DNA of 64,000 nucleotides, from the NCBI GenBank assembly GCA_015665455.1, contig JADFAD010000001.1, positions 434,001 to 498,000 of the forward strand. The letters are read 5' to 3'. Origin of the DNA: Oceanospirillaceae bacterium (GTDB lineage Bacteria; Pseudomonadota; Gammaproteobacteria; Pseudomonadales; Litoribrevibacteraceae). The notes under the pieces are model-generated. The model was given only the letters and a program-made list of their open reading frames with translations. It was not told where the DNA came from and made no database searches. Shown here in pieces: positions 1-9,172 of the stretch (position 1 is the stretch's first letter; every line of letters starts with the position of its first letter). The position numbers and the translations under genes were made by a program.

Positions 1-2429
1 CAACCCCCGTATTTGATGAAAAGGGAACTCGATTAGGCACAGTCGTTGAATGGGACGACATCACTGAACGATTGGCGCGAGAAACAACAGAACGCGAACT
101 TGCGCAAGAAAACGCGGGCATCAAGATGGCATTGGATAAGTGCCAAGCCAATGTGATGTTTGCCAATACAGATCTAGAAATTACTTACATCAACGAAGCC
201 GTTACGGAAATGCTAACAGGCCGCGAGACTGAGTTACGTAGCGTATTGCCTAACTTTAATGTAAAGAACTTGGTTGGCACCTGTGTGGATGACTTCCATA
301 AAACGCCTTCACATCAGCGTGGCATGATTGAGAACCTAAAGACCACTTACAACACGCAATTAAACTTGGCGGGCTTAACCTTTAACTTGATTGCTACGCC
401 AGTTATTGATTCAGACGGAACCCGATTAGGAACTGTGGTTGAGTGGGATGATATAACTGAGAAGCTCGCGCGCGAAACGGCAGAGCGTGCTCAGGCGCAA
501 GAAAACGCGGGCATCAAGATGGCATTGGATAAGTGTCAGGCCAATGTGATGTATGCCAATGCGGATCTTGAAATTACGTACTTGAATGACGCTGTAATAA
601 ATATGCTGAGTAACCGCGAACGTGAGTTGCAATCCTTATTGCCGAATTTCCGCGTGAAAGATTTGATCGGTACTTGTGTGGATGATTTCCACAAAAATCC
701 AGCGCATCAGCGTGGTTTGTTGGCTGATCTTCGTGAGCCATATGAAACCAGTTTGAAACTGTCTGGCTTAACTTTCAATTTGATTGCATCGCCAGTGGTT
801 GATTCCGAAGGCACTCGCTTAGGTACGGTGGTTGAGTGGGATGATGTAACGATTGCGTTGGCTAAGCAAGAAGAAGCCGATCGCGTTGCTAATGAGAACG
901 CTCGGATCAAACAGGCGTTGGATTCCGTAACAGCCAATACTATGTTGGCTGATGATGATGGCGATATTGTTTATGCGAACAACGCTGTGATTTCTATGTT
1001 ACGCGTTGCTGAATCGGACATTCGCCAAGCATTGCCGAATTTTAATTCTGATAAAGTTATTGGCAGTAACTTTGATATCTTCCATAAGAACCCTGCGCAT
1101 CAGAGAAACATGCTAGCAAGCTTGACTTCAACATATCGAACAGAGATTGAAGTTGCGGGTAGAACCTTTTCATTAATTGCTAATCCAATTTTCAATGAAG
1201 ATAAAGAGCGTCTTGGTACTGTGGTTGAGTGGAACGACCGGACCGCTGAAGTGAAAGCTGAAAGTGAAATCGGTAGCTTGATCAACGGTGCTTCGAAAGG
1301 GGATTTGACCGTTCGAATCCCAACGGAAGGCAAAGAAGGCTTCTTTAAATTGATCTCCGATGGTTTGAATCAGTTGGTGGCGATTGCTGATGGCGTGATT
1401 AATGATTCCGCCCGTGTGCTGGATGCCATGTCGCATGGTAAGTTAACCGAGAAGATTGAAGAAGATTACGAAGGCATTTATGGCAAGCTGAAACGTGATG
1501 CGAATCAGACGACAGAGAAGTTGACCGACATCATTGGTCAAATTCGTCAGTCGTCCATGAACGTGTCTTCTGCAGCGGATGAAATTGCACAAGGCAACGC
1601 GGACTTAAGCCAGCGTACGGAAGAGCAAGCGTCTTCACTTGAAGAAACTGCGTCCAGTATGGAAGAAATGACAAGTACCGTGAAACAGGCAGCGGACAAT
1701 GCAGAGGAAGCTAATAGCTTAGCCGAAGAAGCGAAAGCCAAAGCTCAACAAGGCGGAGACGTTGTGACAAAGGCTGTAGGCGCTATGGAAGAAATCAACG
1801 TTGCCAGTAAAAAGATTTCAGACATTATTGGTGTCATTGATGAAATCGCTTTCCAAACAAACTTGTTGGCATTGAATGCTGCGGTTGAAGCGGCGAGAGC
1901 CGGTGAGCAAGGGCGAGGATTTGCGGTGGTCGCGGGTGAGGTTCGTAACTTGGCACAACGTTCTGCTGGTGCAGCAAAAGAGATTAAGGACTTGATTCGC
2001 GACAGTGTGTCCAAGGTTGAAGATGGAACTGCTCTGGTGAATGAATCAGGAAATACCTTATCCGAAATTGTAGATGCAGTCCAAAAAGTAACGTCTATGG
2101 TTGCTGATATCTCCAGTGCAGCACGAGAACAGACATCGGGTATTGAGCAGGTAAATACAGCTGTCAGCCAAATGGATGAAATGACTCAGCAGAATGCAGC
2201 TCTAGTAGAAGAGGCTTCTGCGGCCGCAGAAGCCATGGCAGAGCAATCTCGTAAGATGACCAATCTGGTTGGGTTCTTCACCATGGATGAAGGTGGTAGT
2301 TCAAACGGTGCGATTTTGTCTCCTGCTATTGCTTCTATCCCTGCACCAGCGAAAGCATCTTCGCCTGCCCAAGGTGTACCGGTGGGCGTCAGCGTAACGA
2401 ACTCTGACGATGACTGGGATGAGTTTTAG
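1..2429 (+). CDS. Soluble methyl-accepting chemotaxis protein with tandem PAS domains, 5' end outside window
   Basis: Cytoplasmic chemoreceptor that would signal to CheA through CheW. The reading frame is already open at base 3 and encodes the end of a PAS domain ending in [10 protein letters not shown], so the gene starts before the window; the TTG at 72 is internal. Three further PAS units of exactly 131 codons follow, each ending in the same GTVVEW motif. Then come HAMP-like segments (about residues 400-480 counted from 72) and a signalling domain with the hairpin tip around [22 protein letters not shown] see no transmembrane segment. The C-terminus ends in DDWDEF, which fits the W-x-x-F tether bound by CheR/CheB, and cheR is the next gene. 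Ligand unknown; PAS domains often bind haem, flavin or small molecules. Confidence 0.95.
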   Translation, partial: TPVFDEKGTRLGTVVEWDDITERLARETTERELAQENAGIKMALDKCQANVMFANTDLEITYINEAVTEMLTGRETELRSVLPNFNVKNLVGTCVDDFHKTPSHQRGMIENLKTTYNTQLNLAGLTFNLIATPVIDSDGTRLGTVVEWDDITEKLARETAERAQAQENAGIKMALDKCQANVMYANADLEITYLNDAVINMLSNRERELQSLLPNFRVKDLIGTCVDDFHKNPAHQRGLLADLREPYETSLKLSGLTFNLIASPVVDSEGTRLGTVVEWDDVTIALAKQEEADRVANENARIKQALDSVTANTMLADDDGDIVYANNAVISMLRVAESDIRQALPNFNSDKVIGSNFDIFHKNPAHQRNMLASLTSTYRTEIEVAGRTFSLIANPIFNEDKERLGTVVEWNDRTAEVKAESEIGSLINGASKGDLTVRIPTEGKEGFFKLISDGLNQLVAIADGVINDSARVLDAMSHGKLTEKIEEDYEGIYGKLKRDANQTTEKLTDIIGQIRQSSMNVSSAADEIAQGNADLSQRTEEQASSLEETASSMEEMTSTVKQAADNAEEANSLAEEAKAKAQQGGDVVTKAVGAMEEINVASKKISDIIGVIDEIAFQTNLLALNAAVEAARAGEQGRGFAVVAGEVRNLAQRSAGAAKEIKDLIRDSVSKVEDGTALVNESGNTLSEIVDAVQKVTSMVADISSAAREQTSGIEQVNTAVSQMDEMTQQNAALVEEASAAAEAMAEQSRKMTNLVGFFTMDEGGSSNGAILSPAIASIPAPAKASSPAQGVPVGVSVTNSDDDWDEF
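108..1286 (+). repeat. Tandem array of three 393-bp PAS-encoding repeats
   Basis: The segment beginning with the codons for [12 protein letters not shown] starts at 108 and again at 501, and its diverged copy [12 protein letters not shown] starts at 894. The period is therefore exactly 393 bp (131 codons). Units 1 and 2 are close at DNA level, while unit 3 has diverged more. The end of a further unit lies before 108, so the true array is at least four copies. Confidence 0.9.
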
Positions 2430-2462
2430 GTTTTAACAAAATTCTTTAATTAGCTTGTACAT

Positions 2463-2491
2463 AAAAGGTCTTCGCTATGAGGGCCTTTTTT
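2463..2491 (+). terminator. Rho-independent terminator after the chemoreceptor
   Basis: An AAAAGGTC arm and a GGCCTTTT arm pair (one G-U) around a short loop and run into a T tract 34 bases after the receptor stop. It would separate the receptor from cheR. Confidence 0.7.
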
Positions 2492-2543
2492 GTCTGTTTA
2501 GGTTTGAAAGTTAATAAGCACTTTAATTTAAAGGGGGATTAGC

Positions 2544-3395
2544 GTGGGCATGGAATCTCGTGAGTTTCCGATGACGGACGCAAACTTCACACACATTAAA
2601 AACGTTGCTTACGATCGTACGGGCATTGTGTTAGGTGATCATAAGCGTGAAATGGTTTATAGCCGCTTAGCGCGTCGTTGTCGTGCTTTGGGGGTGAATG
2701 ATTTTGATCAATACATTCACATCCTTGAATCTCAAGAAGGTGAAGAGCTGAGCCATTTTGTAAACAGTATTACGACTAATTTGACGTCATTTTTTCGTGA
2801 AAAGCATCATTTCGATTTTTTGACAGAAACGGTGTTTCCTGATGTTTTTAAGGCCAATGCAGCTACTCGAAAAGTCAGAATTTGGTCGGCGGGTTGTTCT
2901 ACCGGGGAAGAACCTTATTCCTTAGCGATTACCTTGGCTAATTTTCTTAAACTAAACAGTCACAAATACAAAGATTGGGATGTGAAAATTTTGGCCACGG
3001 ATCTGGATTCAAATGTTCTGGATAAAGGTAAGCGAGGTGCCTATCTTGTTTCAGGTGCAGATGGATTAAGTGATTCAGATCGAAAAGAATATTTTACTGA
3101 GTCAGATCAAGAAGACGGTCACCATTTGCTGGCAAAAGAAAAAATAAGAAACTTGATTACTTTTAACCGACTAAACTTATTACACAAGTGGCCAATGAAG
3201 GGAAAGTTTGATGTGATATTCTGCCGAAATGTCGTGATATATTTTGATAAAGACACTCAAAAAGTGTTGTTTGATCGTTACGCCAATCAATTAAAAGATG
3301 CCGGTTACTTGATGATTGGTCATTCTGAGAATTTACATCGGGTATCCACTCGATTCTCAGCGTTAGGTAATACACGATATAAGAAAATTAACTAA
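2544..3395 (+). CDS. cheR: Chemotaxis protein methyltransferase CheR
   Basis: SAM-dependent methyltransferase that methylates glutamates of chemoreceptors. The N-terminal helical domain contains TNLTSFFREKHHF, and the SAM-binding segment RIWSAGCSTGEEPYSLAI is intact. CRNVVIYFD and GHSENL lie further on, all in the usual CheR order. At 283 aa it has normal length. The GTG start is preceded by AAGGGGG at a spacing of 7; an ATG two codons downstream is the alternative. It is followed 9 bp later by cheD and then cheB, an adaptation operon. The receptor upstream ends in a WDEF tether that CheR could bind. Confidence 0.95.
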   Translation: MGMESREFPMTDANFTHIKNVAYDRTGIVLGDHKREMVYSRLARRCRALGVNDFDQYIHILESQEGEELSHFVNSITTNLTSFFREKHHFDFLTETVFPDVFKANAATRKVRIWSAGCSTGEEPYSLAITLANFLKLNSHKYKDWDVKILATDLDSNVLDKGKRGAYLVSGADGLSDSDRKEYFTESDQEDGHHLLAKEKIRNLITFNRLNLLHKWPMKGKFDVIFCRNVVIYFDKDTQKVLFDRYANQLKDAGYLMIGHSENLHRVSTRFSALGNTRYKKIN

Positions 3396-3404
3396 AGGGA
3401 TTTC

Positions 3405-4061
3405 ATGCTGAGCCATAAAAAGAAACCTGCACCTAAACGCGTTTCAGTGGGGTTTGAGCACGTTAAACGCTTTTGGGACCCTAAACACAGTTGCTTTGTT
3501 GCGAAAATCCTACCTGGAGAGTTTTATATTTCAGGTAAGGATGAAGTAATTTCGACTGTGTTAGGGTCGTGCATTTCTGCGTGCATTCGTGATCCCGTAT
3601 TAGGCTTGGGCGGCATGAATCATTTTATGTTGCCTCATCATGGCGGCCATTCAAATGTTTCATGGGAAGGCTCTACCATCAGCAGTGAAACACGTTACGG
3701 TAACTGGGCCATGGAGTACTTGATTAACGAATTATTGAAATTAGGGGCAGTAAGAGAGCGTTTGGAGGTGAAAGTCTTTGGTGGTGGCCAAGTGCTGGCA
3801 AATATGACCGACATTGGATCTCGTAATATTCAATTTGTGAAGGATTATCTCTATAACGAAGGCATGGAAATCGTTTCTCAGGATATGGGTGGGCAGTTAC
3901 CTAGAAAGGTTGTATATCACCCTGATACTGGTAAAGTTTTGGTTAAAAAGATTCGTAAAACATCGAACGATACGATTGTTGCTCGCGAAAAAGATTACAT
4001 GCGTCGTATCGATACCGACATTGGTGATACCAGTGCCGGTAGTATTGAGCTGTTTGACTAG
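3405..4061 (+). CDS. cheD: Chemoreceptor glutamine deamidase CheD
   Basis: Deamidates glutamines in receptor methylation helices and in some bacteria interacts with CheC/CheY. The catalytic Cys and His of the family sit in GSCISACIRDP and GGMNHFMLP, and GGGQVL is also present. At 218 aa it is a little longer than many CheD proteins because of N- and C-terminal extensions. It lies between cheR and cheB with gaps of 9 and 14 bp, so the three are probably cotranscribed. No cheC is visible in the window. Confidence 0.93.
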   Translation: MLSHKKKPAPKRVSVGFEHVKRFWDPKHSCFVAKILPGEFYISGKDEVISTVLGSCISACIRDPVLGLGGMNHFMLPHHGGHSNVSWEGSTISSETRYGNWAMEYLINELLKLGAVRERLEVKVFGGGQVLANMTDIGSRNIQFVKDYLYNEGMEIVSQDMGGQLPRKVVYHPDTGKVLVKKIRKTSNDTIVAREKDYMRRIDTDIGDTSAGSIELFD

Positions 4062-4075
4062 AGGAAAGAACTTGA

Positions 4076-5128
4076 ATGCGAAAGATTAAAGTACTCATCG
4101 TTGATGATTCGCCAACCGTTCGAAGTGTGCTCGAACAAGTACTGAGCTCTGACCCAGATATTGAAGTGGTGGGGTCTGCAGAAGACCCTCTGGTCGCACG
4201 GGATGAAATTAAACGATTGAACCCCGATGTTTTAACCTTAGATGTGGAAATGCCGAAAATGGATGGCATTTCATTTTTACGAAACCTCATGCGTTTAAGG
4301 CCCATGCCTGTTGTAATGGTTTCAACACTGACAGAGCAGGGGGCACCTGTAACATTAGAGGCCCTTGAAATTGGCGCGGTGGATTATGTTGCTAAGCCTA
4401 AATCAGCGGGTGACTTGGGATTATCAGGCTACATTGAAGAAATTTGCACGAAAGTAAAAGTGGCTGCAAAGGCCAACGTTCGTGCGATGGAACGTGAACC
4501 TACTGCTCAGAAAACAACAGCATTAACCATGCCGGAGCACATGAAGTCCCGATTAGATACAACGCGCATCATTGGAATCGGTGCTTCAACAGGCGGCACA
4601 GAGGCATTAAAAGAAGTGCTTACGAAAATGCCAGTGGGTTGCCCTCCTATTATTGTGAGTCAGCATATTCCTGCGGGGTTTAGTAAATCATTTTCTGAGC
4701 GTGTTGATGGTTCCAGTGCGATTTCCGTAAAAGAAGCGGAAGACGGTGATCGTTTACAGTCGGGGACAGCGTACATTGCGCCTGGTGATCGACATCTTGT
4801 ACTAAAGCGTTCTGGTGGTGACTTTTATATCGTGTTGGATGACGGTGAAAATGTTAATCGCCACAAACCATCGGTAGAGGTAATGTTTGATTCTTTGAGT
4901 TTGGTCAGCAGAGGTCACTGTGTTGCGGCCATGCTGACTGGCATGGGTGCTGACGGCGCTCAGGCCATGTTACGATTACTTAAAGCAGGTGGTCGGACGT
5001 TGGCCCAGAATGAAGCAACGTGCGTTGTCTGGGGAATGCCGGGCGCGGCTGTAAAGTTAGGGGCGGTGGAAAAAGAAGTGGCGTTACCTCATATGGCGCA
5101 GGCCATCTTAAAAGCGTGTATAAAGTAG
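4076..5128 (+). CDS. cheB: Chemotaxis response regulator protein-glutamate methylesterase CheB (first copy)
   Basis: Removes methyl groups from receptors, and may deamidate them, when activated by phosphorylation. The receiver domain has acidic pair D10-D11, phospho-acceptor D56 in LTLDVEMPKMDG and Lys in AKPKS. The CheB catalytic domain shows GIGASTGGTEAL (nucleophile Ser), SQHIPAGF (catalytic His) and LTGMGADGAQAM. The 350 aa are a full-length CheB. It closes the cheR-cheD-cheB group and is distinct from the second CheB at 24195, which sits with cheA; the two may serve different receptors. Confidence 0.95.
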   Translation: MRKIKVLIVDDSPTVRSVLEQVLSSDPDIEVVGSAEDPLVARDEIKRLNPDVLTLDVEMPKMDGISFLRNLMRLRPMPVVMVSTLTEQGAPVTLEALEIGAVDYVAKPKSAGDLGLSGYIEEICTKVKVAAKANVRAMEREPTAQKTTALTMPEHMKSRLDTTRIIGIGASTGGTEALKEVLTKMPVGCPPIIVSQHIPAGFSKSFSERVDGSSAISVKEAEDGDRLQSGTAYIAPGDRHLVLKRSGGDFYIVLDDGENVNRHKPSVEVMFDSLSLVSRGHCVAAMLTGMGADGAQAMLRLLKAGGRTLAQNEATCVVWGMPGAAVKLGAVEKEVALPHMAQAILKACIK

Positions 5129-5177
5129 CCAATTATTTAATAAAATCATAAATCTAGGAATTCTCTAATCAAAATGG

Positions 5178-5205
5178 TTGGATAAACAAAATTTTTGGCT
5201 ATTAT
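5178..5205 (+). promoter_or_regulatory. Candidate sigma-70 promoter for the STAS/PP2C module
   Basis: TTGGAT (5178-5183), a 16-base spacer and TATTAT (5200-5205, five of six consensus bases) lie in the 141-base gap between cheB and the STAS gene. Prediction by eye; no sigma-54 or sigma-28 site was found in this gap. Confidence 0.35.
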
Positions 5206-5269
5206 GTAGGTATTCACTCATAAAGTGAGTGAGGAATGGAATCGTATAAAATCAAAAATGAGGTTAGCT

Positions 5270-5575
5270 ATGGCAATTGTTTCTTCGCTTGATGGCAGTA
5301 CTGGTGAATTGACTATAAAAGTTAAAGGGCGTTTTGACTTTAGCGCACATCAGGAATTTCGTGATGCCTATGAGAAAGTAGATAGCGCACCGGCATTGTA
5401 TTTGGTCGACATGGGCGAAACAACGTATTTGGATAGCTCTGCGTTGGGCATGCTTTTATTATTGAGAGATCATGCGGGCGGCGACAGTGCTCGAATCAAG
5501 ATTTCAAGCTGTAACAGTGATGTTAAAAAAATTCTTACGATTTCGAATTTTGAACAACTTTTTGAAATTGATTAA
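5270..5575 (+). CDS. STAS-domain protein, anti-sigma-factor-antagonist type (HsbA-like)
   Basis: Small single-domain STAS protein of 101 aa. The family works as a phosphorylatable switch partner for PP2C/HATPase proteins or anti-sigma factors. The phosphorylatable serine motif DSSALG is at residues 55-60. The start at 5270 is chosen because GAGG precedes it by 6 bases and gives canonical STAS length; a GTG at 5225 and an ATG at 5258 are in-frame alternatives. The next gene encodes a receiver-PP2C-ATPase protein. This pairing resembles Pseudomonas HsbA/HsbR, where HsbA partners the anti-sigma factor FlgM. The domain is certain; the function is inferred from that resemblance. Confidence 0.85.
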   Translation: MAIVSSLDGSTGELTIKVKGRFDFSAHQEFRDAYEKVDSAPALYLVDMGETTYLDSSALGMLLLLRDHAGGDSARIKISSCNSDVKKILTISNFEQLFEID

Positions 5576-5612
5576 TCTGCCACTCGATTAAGCGATATGG
5601 AGATCCCTTATT

Positions 5613-7331
5613 ATGGAAGATGATGGTGGCTCCCTTAAGATTTTAATCGCTGATGACAATGAAACCGATCGCATGATATTGCATGCGATTGTGAAAAAAC
5701 AGGGTCATGCGGTCGTCACTGCAAGTGATGGGGTGGAAGCAGTAGAGCGGTTCATTGAAGAACAACCTGAATTGATTCTTCTGGATGCTCTGATGCCTAA
5801 TATGGATGGCTTTGAAGCAGCTCGGCGCATTAAGGAGCTTGCAGGCGAAGATCTTGTCCCTATTATTTTCCTTACCTCTCTAAAAGATGCTGAATCTTTA
5901 GCAAAGTGTTTAGAGGCGGGTGGCGATGACTTTCTGTCAAAGCCTTATAATCGCATTATCCTTCAGGCAAAAATCAATGCCTTCAGTCGAATGCGTAATA
6001 TGCATTTGACGATGCAAAAGCAACGCGATCAGATTGCTTTGCATAATGAACACCTTCTGCATGAGCAAGAAACCGCTAAAGCCGTTTTTGATAATGTGGC
6101 GCATTCCGGTTGCCTTGATTCCCCGAACATAAAATACCTCCTTTCACCTTTGGCGGTTTTCAATGGTGATGTTTTGTTGGCTGCTCGTAAGCCTTCTGGT
6201 GGTATGCATGTCTTACTGGGGGATTACACAGGCCACGGTTTACCTGCTGCGATCGGTGCGATGCCCATGGCAGAGATCTTTTATGCGCTGACCAGCAAAG
6301 GCTTTACGATTGAAGAGATCATCAAAGAGATCAATGCCAAACTTAAGGCCATCTTACCAACGGGCGTGTTCTGTTGCGCATGTATGGTGGATATGGAGTT
6401 TCGCGAACGTGAAATGAAAGTTTGGATTGGTGGTTTACCGACGTGTTTCTTATATAGAAGTGGCACTGGTGAACGTGTAGAGATCGCATCCAACCATTTG
6501 CCGCTTGGGGTGCTAAGTGGTGATCAATTCAAGGTGAAGATGCAGGTCTTTGAGGTCAGCGAAGGTGATCGCGTTTACATGTGGTCGGATGGCATTCATG
6601 AAGCGCGTAATGACCAAGACGTAATGTTCGGTGAGGAACGACTGATTGATGTATTTGATCGTTGTACCAGCCCTGAGTCTCTGTTTGATGACATCAATGT
6701 CGCTGTTGAGGAGTATTTGGGGGAGGCGGAACGTGATGATGACATCACCTTGGTTGAGGTTCGTATTCCGAACGAGCGGGAAATTGAAGAGCTGCCTGAA
6801 GAGACCATTGATATCTCTGATAAAGGCCCTATGGATTGGCATTTGGATTATCGTCTGAATCCTCTCAGTCTTAAGTACTTTAACCCGTTGCCTTTTGTAT
6901 TACAGTTGATTACAGAAGTGCCAGGTTTACGCCGTTGCAGTGGGCAGGTTTACACCATTTTGGCAGAGTTGTATTCAAATGCGTTGGAGCATGGCGTACT
7001 TGGGTTGGATTCTGAACTTAAAAAGAACCCTCAGGGGTTCAGTGAATATTATGATTTAAGAGCGAAACGTTTGGAAGGGCTTGATTTAGGTTTTGTTAAT
7101 TTCAAGTTAAATCATATTCCTACGGAGACCGGTGGTGCTTTGACGGTCTTGATCAGCGACAGTGGTGAAGGCTTTGATTTTCAAAGTAAGCTGGATGATG
7201 GATCGGATAAGCAATATTGTGGCCGTGGAATCCCCTTGATCTCTACACTTTGTCGTTCAGTGACTTATAAAGGGTGTGGAAACGAAGTAGAAGCGGTTTT
7301 TGAGTGGCATTACACACAAACAGGCAGCTAA
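5613..7331 (+). CDS. Response regulator with PP2C (SpoIIE) phosphatase and HATPase domains (HsbR-like)
   Basis: Three-domain signalling protein of 572 aa. A receiver domain (about 1-130) has D14-D15, phospho-acceptor D58 and SKP. A coiled linker follows. The PP2C/SpoIIE phosphatase (about 155-385) has metal-binding GDYTGHG and DDDITLV. The C-terminal GHKL ATPase/kinase-like domain has ELYSNALEHG and ISDSGEGF plus CGRGIPLI. Such proteins can both phosphorylate and dephosphorylate a STAS partner, here probably the product of the gene 37 bp upstream, in response to receiver phosphorylation. The Hpt protein 83 bp downstream could feed phosphate to D58. This layout matches HsbR of Pseudomonas; the partner is inferred. 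Confidence 0.88.
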   Translation: MEDDGGSLKILIADDNETDRMILHAIVKKQGHAVVTASDGVEAVERFIEEQPELILLDALMPNMDGFEAARRIKELAGEDLVPIIFLTSLKDAESLAKCLEAGGDDFLSKPYNRIILQAKINAFSRMRNMHLTMQKQRDQIALHNEHLLHEQETAKAVFDNVAHSGCLDSPNIKYLLSPLAVFNGDVLLAARKPSGGMHVLLGDYTGHGLPAAIGAMPMAEIFYALTSKGFTIEEIIKEINAKLKAILPTGVFCCACMVDMEFREREMKVWIGGLPTCFLYRSGTGERVEIASNHLPLGVLSGDQFKVKMQVFEVSEGDRVYMWSDGIHEARNDQDVMFGEERLIDVFDRCTSPESLFDDINVAVEEYLGEAERDDDITLVEVRIPNEREIEELPEETIDISDKGPMDWHLDYRLNPLSLKYFNPLPFVLQLITEVPGLRRCSGQVYTILAELYSNALEHGVLGLDSELKKNPQGFSEYYDLRAKRLEGLDLGFVNFKLNHIPTETGGALTVLISDSGEGFDFQSKLDDGSDKQYCGRGIPLISTLCRSVTYKGCGNEVEAVFEWHYTQTGS

Positions 7332-7414
7332 AGCACTTGCTTTAACCCCTGTCGACACTATCTAATAGGGTTTTACTTTTTACATAGAAACAGACGACAT
7401 ATCAGGAAGAATTA

Positions 7415-7759
7415 ATGACCGACCTTCAACACCTGGATCTTGAAGCGCTTGAAGAATTAAGAGATGTAATGGAAGACGAATTCCAGAGTCTTATTGAGAC
7501 GTTTATTGTGGATGCAGAGCGCAAACTCGTGGCCTTTCAAGCTGCTATAAGTGGCGCGAATGCAGACGAAGTGGGTAAGGTGAGTCATAGCTTTAAAGGC
7601 AGTTGCAGCAATATTGGCGCACCTCTGTTAAGTGCTTTGTGTAAAAAGTCCGAAGATAAAGGCCGTGAAAACGATTTATCTGGTGTTGATGTTATATTCG
7701 ATGATATTTGCAATGAATATCAGATCGTTAAGAAGTTACTTACCGAACAATTGTCTTAA
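7415..7759 (+). CDS. Stand-alone histidine phosphotransfer (Hpt) protein
   Basis: 114-aa protein with the Hpt signature around SHSFKGSCSNIGA, the phospho-accepting histidine being H58. It has no kinase domain, so it would relay phosphate from a hybrid kinase to a receiver. Position suggests the receiver of the upstream PP2C protein as a target. The likely source kinase is not in the window. A sigma-54 site follows its stop and drives fliK. Confidence 0.85.
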   Translation: MTDLQHLDLEALEELRDVMEDEFQSLIETFIVDAERKLVAFQAAISGANADEVGKVSHSFKGSCSNIGAPLLSALCKKSEDKGRENDLSGVDVIFDDICNEYQIVKKLLTEQLS

Positions 7760-7767
7760 GTTATTCT

Positions 7768-7783
7768 TGGCAAGCTTATTGCT
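7768..7783 (+). promoter_or_regulatory. Sigma-54 promoter for fliK
   Basis: TGGCAAGCTTATTGCT matches the -24/-12 consensus TGGCACG-N4-TTGCW almost perfectly, with GG (7769-7770) and GC (7781-7782) separated by 10 bases. Predicted start of transcription is near 7794, 26 bases before the fliK ATG. This implies control by a FleQ/FlrA- or FleR/FlrC-type activator, which would be encoded outside the window. Confidence 0.8.
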
Positions 7784-7819
7784 CTGATCTTCATAGACTA
7801 TGAATTTTGGAGCAATAAC

Positions 7820-9004
7820 ATGGCAACTCCTCAAATGGGTGTTTTTTCTTCTGACTCCTCTGTATCAGCTAAACCTAGCGATATCAGTGGCTCTAAGGCG
7901 AATCGATCCAGTTCTGAAACGGATTTCTCCGACAGTTTTGAACAGGCAATGTCTGATGTTCTTAATAAAGACGGAGGCATTGAGTCTCCGCTGAATGGCA
8001 CTGTTTTGCCAGGTGAGTTGGCGGACGGCCAAATGCCTGAAGGCTTTATGGCCGAGCTTGAACAAACATTGGAAGACTATTTTGCTCAGTTGGGCGATTT
8101 AGATTCCATGAGTGAAGAAGAGTTGATGTCGGCTTTTCAGGATTTGTCCCAAAAATTGGCTGCTCTGGCCAACAGCTTTGGGATGCAGATGAGTCCTTCT
8201 GAGATTCAAAATACGCTGACGAGATTATCCGATAACTTTGGTCCGGGCGGTCAGCAAGGCCTTGTAAAACCATTGGGGTTATTAGGGCAAGGCAATGTTG
8301 GTTTAAATAAAGAGGGATCATCTGATGTAGCGTCAGACAGCGCTTTATTGTCATCGTTTAAATTACTGAAGCAATCAGTGCAGTCAGAGAATTTTGCATC
8401 TTCTTCAGTGGTTGATGGTTTGAAGTCTATGTTGTCGTCGAGTGCGGCGACGGGTATGTCCATGTCTTTGGATGATGTTACGAATAACGGTTCTCAGGCG
8501 CCGCTTCAAATGTACAATCAGCCTCAGTCGCCAGCGATTGAAGATGCTGAGTTGTCTTTACAGAAGATTCCTGTGCCTCCATCGAACCGCCAGTTTACTC
8601 AGGAGTTGAGTGAACGCATTATGGTGATGTCGTCTAAGAATATACAAAGCGCAGAAATTCAGCTGTCTCCTCCTGAACTTGGTGCATTGATGGTAAAAAT
8701 CAATGTTGAAGGTGATCAGGCGAGCGTGGTTTTTTCATCGCCAAATGTGGGTGTTCGAGAAGCGTTAGAACAGCAAAGTTTTCGCCTGAAAGAAATGATG
8801 GAAGAAAACGGCGTTGATTTGGTTGATGTGGATGTGTCTGATCAACAAAAAGATGATTCCCGACCGGAAGAGATGTTTGCTGATGAACATTCGGATTCCA
8901 ATAACGAAGAAATAGATGATACTGCGGTCATGGATCTATTAGAGAACCTTGATAAGCAAAAATCCGTAACAGCGTCTATGAAGTTGGTGGATTATTACGC
9001 ATAG
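7820..9004 (+). CDS. fliK: Flagellar hook-length control protein FliK
   Basis: Secreted molecular ruler that measures hook length and triggers the FlhB specificity switch. The long low-complexity N-terminal part is rich in Ser, Gln and Asp. The conserved C-terminal Flg_hook domain (about 255-350) contains the family motif around AEIQLSPPELGALMVKI. At 394 aa it is a normal FliK. An SD (GGAG) precedes the ATG. It is followed by fliL after 168 bp. A second, larger FliK-like gene lies at 30897-32732. Confidence 0.9.
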   Translation: MATPQMGVFSSDSSVSAKPSDISGSKANRSSSETDFSDSFEQAMSDVLNKDGGIESPLNGTVLPGELADGQMPEGFMAELEQTLEDYFAQLGDLDSMSEEELMSAFQDLSQKLAALANSFGMQMSPSEIQNTLTRLSDNFGPGGQQGLVKPLGLLGQGNVGLNKEGSSDVASDSALLSSFKLLKQSVQSENFASSSVVDGLKSMLSSSAATGMSMSLDDVTNNGSQAPLQMYNQPQSPAIEDAELSLQKIPVPPSNRQFTQELSERIMVMSSKNIQSAEIQLSPPELGALMVKINVEGDQASVVFSSPNVGVREALEQQSFRLKEMMEENGVDLVDVDVSDQQKDDSRPEEMFADEHSDSNNEEIDDTAVMDLLENLDKQKSVTASMKLVDYYA

Positions 9005-9172
9005 GCTTGAAGTTCGTTAACCTTGACTACAATAAAGATGAACACCTTTTTACATAATTATCAGTATATTAACTTGAAGGTGAGTGCAGAAGTTAGGTAC
9101 AAAGGTGTTTGAATTAAGTTATCCGCTCATTTGAGCTGAGTAAGTAACGAGACAAGGTTAATTGGAGTAACT

